From: Clostridia bacterium
Lineage (GTDB): Bacteria > Bacillota > Clostridia > Oscillospirales > Acutalibacteraceae
Length of the DNA: 34,565 bases
Direction of reading: 5' to 3'
NCBI GenBank assembly: GCA_017550105.1
Contig: JAFYLQ010000001.1
Span: forward strand, 1 to 34,565
Part shown: one piece after another, positions 33,604-34,565 of the stretch
Position numbering within the stretch: position 1 is the first letter of the stretch
Layout: the number at the start of each line of letters is the position of its first letter
Position numbers and translations under genes: made by a program
Notes under the pieces: generated by a model
Seen by the model: the letters and a program-made list of their open reading frames with translations, nothing else
Databases searched by the model: none
Told to the model about the DNA's origin: nothing

Positions 33604-34436
33604 TTTTACCTGATTTTTACGTAGATGATTTAATTAAAAATGCCGTTAAAGAGGATATTAACTACATAGACGTTGCTACAGATTATCTTCTTGATGAAAA
33701 TGAAGTGAGCGAAGCAGTGTTTGTTGCAAAGGCGGACGGTATTCTTTGCGGTATTGATGCGGCAATGCGAGTGTTCGAGCTTCTTGACAACAGCTTCACC
33801 TGTGTTGTTCACAAAAAAGACGGTGACGAAATTAAGGCGGGTGACCTTATTGCCGAGCTTAAGGGTAAAACCGTTAAGCTTTTAAAGGGTGAAAGAACAT
33901 CACTTAATATTATTCAGCATATGAGCGGTATCGCAACCCTCACAAATGAGTGTGTAAAGGAAACCATAGGCACAAGGGCAACCATTGCGGATACCCGCAA
34001 AACCCTTCCCGGTCTTCGTTCATTACAGAAATATGCGGTTACCTGTGGCGGTGGCAGAAACCACAGATACAACCTTTCGGATTGTGCAATGCTTAAGGAT
34101 AACCACATTGACGCTAAGGGCGGCATTACCCCTGCGGTTAAGGCACTTCGTGAGAAAATCGGACACACGGTTAAAATTGAGGTTGAAACCCGTACCCTTG
34201 ACGAGGTAAGAGAAGCACTTTCAGCCGGAGCAGACATTATAATGCTCGACAATATGTCAAACGAAACTATGGCAGAAGCTGTAAAGATCGTTGACGGTAA
34301 GGCGTTACTCGAAGCCTCGGGCAACCTTACAAAGGAAAGATTAAGAAGTGTGGCTCAGCTGGGTGTGGATATCCTTTCCATCGGCGCATTAACCCATTCC
34401 GTAACAGCATTTGATATTTCTATGAGAATGAAATGA
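33600..34436 (+). CDS. nadC: Nicotinate-nucleotide pyrophosphorylase (quinolinate phosphoribosyltransferase)
   Basis: 278 residues, the usual NadC length. Motifs: KEDINYIDVATDYL near the N-terminus, LKGERTSLNIIQHMSGIAT, the active-site block ADTRKTLPGLRSLQKYAV, CGGGRNHRYNLSDCAMLKDN with catalytic Arg/His/Lys residues, IEVETRTLDEV, IIMLDNMS, LEASGNLT and DILSIGALTHS. It converts quinolinate and PRPP to nicotinate mononucleotide, joining de novo synthesis to the common NAD pathway. It is the last gene of the operon, starts within the nadB stop (ATGA, with AAGGAGG in the end of nadB) and is followed directly by a terminator. Confidence 0.97.
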   Translation: MILPDFYVDDLIKNAVKEDINYIDVATDYLLDENEVSEAVFVAKADGILCGIDAAMRVFELLDNSFTCVVHKKDGDEIKAGDLIAELKGKTVKLLKGERTSLNIIQHMSGIATLTNECVKETIGTRATIADTRKTLPGLRSLQKYAVTCGGGRNHRYNLSDCAMLKDNHIDAKGGITPAVKALREKIGHTVKIEVETRTLDEVREALSAGADIIMLDNMSNETMAEAVKIVDGKALLEASGNLTKERLRSVAQLGVDILSIGALTHSVTAFDISMRMK

Positions 34437-34437
34437 G

Positions 34438-34471
34438 AAAAAAGCCCTTCGCAATTGCGAGGGGCTTTTTT
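34438..34471 (+). terminator. Rho-independent terminator of nadABC
   Basis: AGCCCTTCGC, loop AATT and GCGAGGGGCT preceded by an A-run and followed by six T. It begins right after the nadC stop. Confidence 0.93.
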
Positions 34472-34476
34472 CAACT

Positions 34477-34565
34477 AAGTTTGCCTTGCGGCAAGTGAAG
34501 TTACTACGTAGTGAAGTTGCAGAGCAGTGAAGTTTGCTAACGCAAGTGATTTCAATGGCAAACTT
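34477..34565. repeat. Multi-hairpin intergenic repeat with terminal inverted repeats
   Basis: The stretch opens with AAGTTTGCC (34477-34485) and ends with its exact complement GGCAAACTT (34557-34565, the last bases of the window). Inside are small palindromes, TTGCC-TTGC-GGCAA, ACTACGTAGT, TGC-AGA-GCA and a TTGC/GCAA pair, each followed by GTGAAGTT or the variant GTGATTT. It has no coding frame of note. It looks like a MITE-like or modular palindromic repeat of Clostridia intergenic regions; it may continue past the window edge. Confidence 0.7.

Noticed and set aside
34477-34565. Possible CRISPR array
   Set aside because: The common unit GTGAAGTT is far too short and the spacers are palindromic and 8-14 bases long, unlike CRISPR repeats and spacers.

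Overview
The window looks like a chromosomal stretch from a low-to-moderate GC, Gram-positive Clostridia-type bacterium, probably an Oscillospiraceae/Ruminococcaceae-like gut anaerobe. I infer this from the AGGAGG-type ribosome sites, sortase-free C-terminal membrane anchors, a lipobox lipoprotein, secreted fibronectin-III and Ig-like proteins, BspA-type leucine-rich repeats, fucI and an anaerobic-style nadABC operon. No taxonomic marker gene is present, so this is an inference. Every gene-free gap is shorter than 300 bases.

Bases 1-17422 hold a dense plus-strand cluster that starts upstream of the window: an FHA protein (5'-truncated), a PP2C phosphatase, a transmembrane Ser/Thr kinase, a membrane protein with eight [E/N]-E-T-x-x-L motifs, a four-helix membrane protein, a 2103-residue Ig-like surface protein, a second FHA protein, a CpaE/MinD-like ATPase, a YukD/EsaB ubiquitin-like protein and a 1502-residue EssC-type FtsK ATPase. 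YukD plus EssC identify it as a type VIIb (ESX/WXG100-like) secretion locus. It carries a full write/erase/read phospho-threonine module. No WXG100 substrate, EssA or EsaA is recognisable in the window. The kinase has the topology of EssB/YukC (kinase fold, one helix, helical ectodomain) but keeps its catalytic residues. The cluster ends at a strong terminator.

Bases 17433-22331 are on the minus strand: an LRR surface protein with a zinc ribbon, an XRE-like regulator overlapping a small non-canonical kinase, and a lipoprotein with WG-like repeats and an OmpA-like C-terminal domain. Bases 22375-26080 are on the plus strand: a fibronectin-III protein, two paralogous zinc-ribbon membrane proteins and an acidic membrane-anchored protein. 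Two of the promoters here share a 43-bp element (36 of 43 identical).

Bases 26095-27970 hold fucI on the minus strand with a palindromic operator just downstream of its promoter. A divergent secreted fibronectin-III protein (28080-29669) and minus-strand glyA follow. Next comes the plus-strand nadA-nadB-nadC operon for de novo NAD synthesis, which ends at a terminator. The last ~90 bases are a compact multi-hairpin repeat bounded by a 9-bp inverted repeat.
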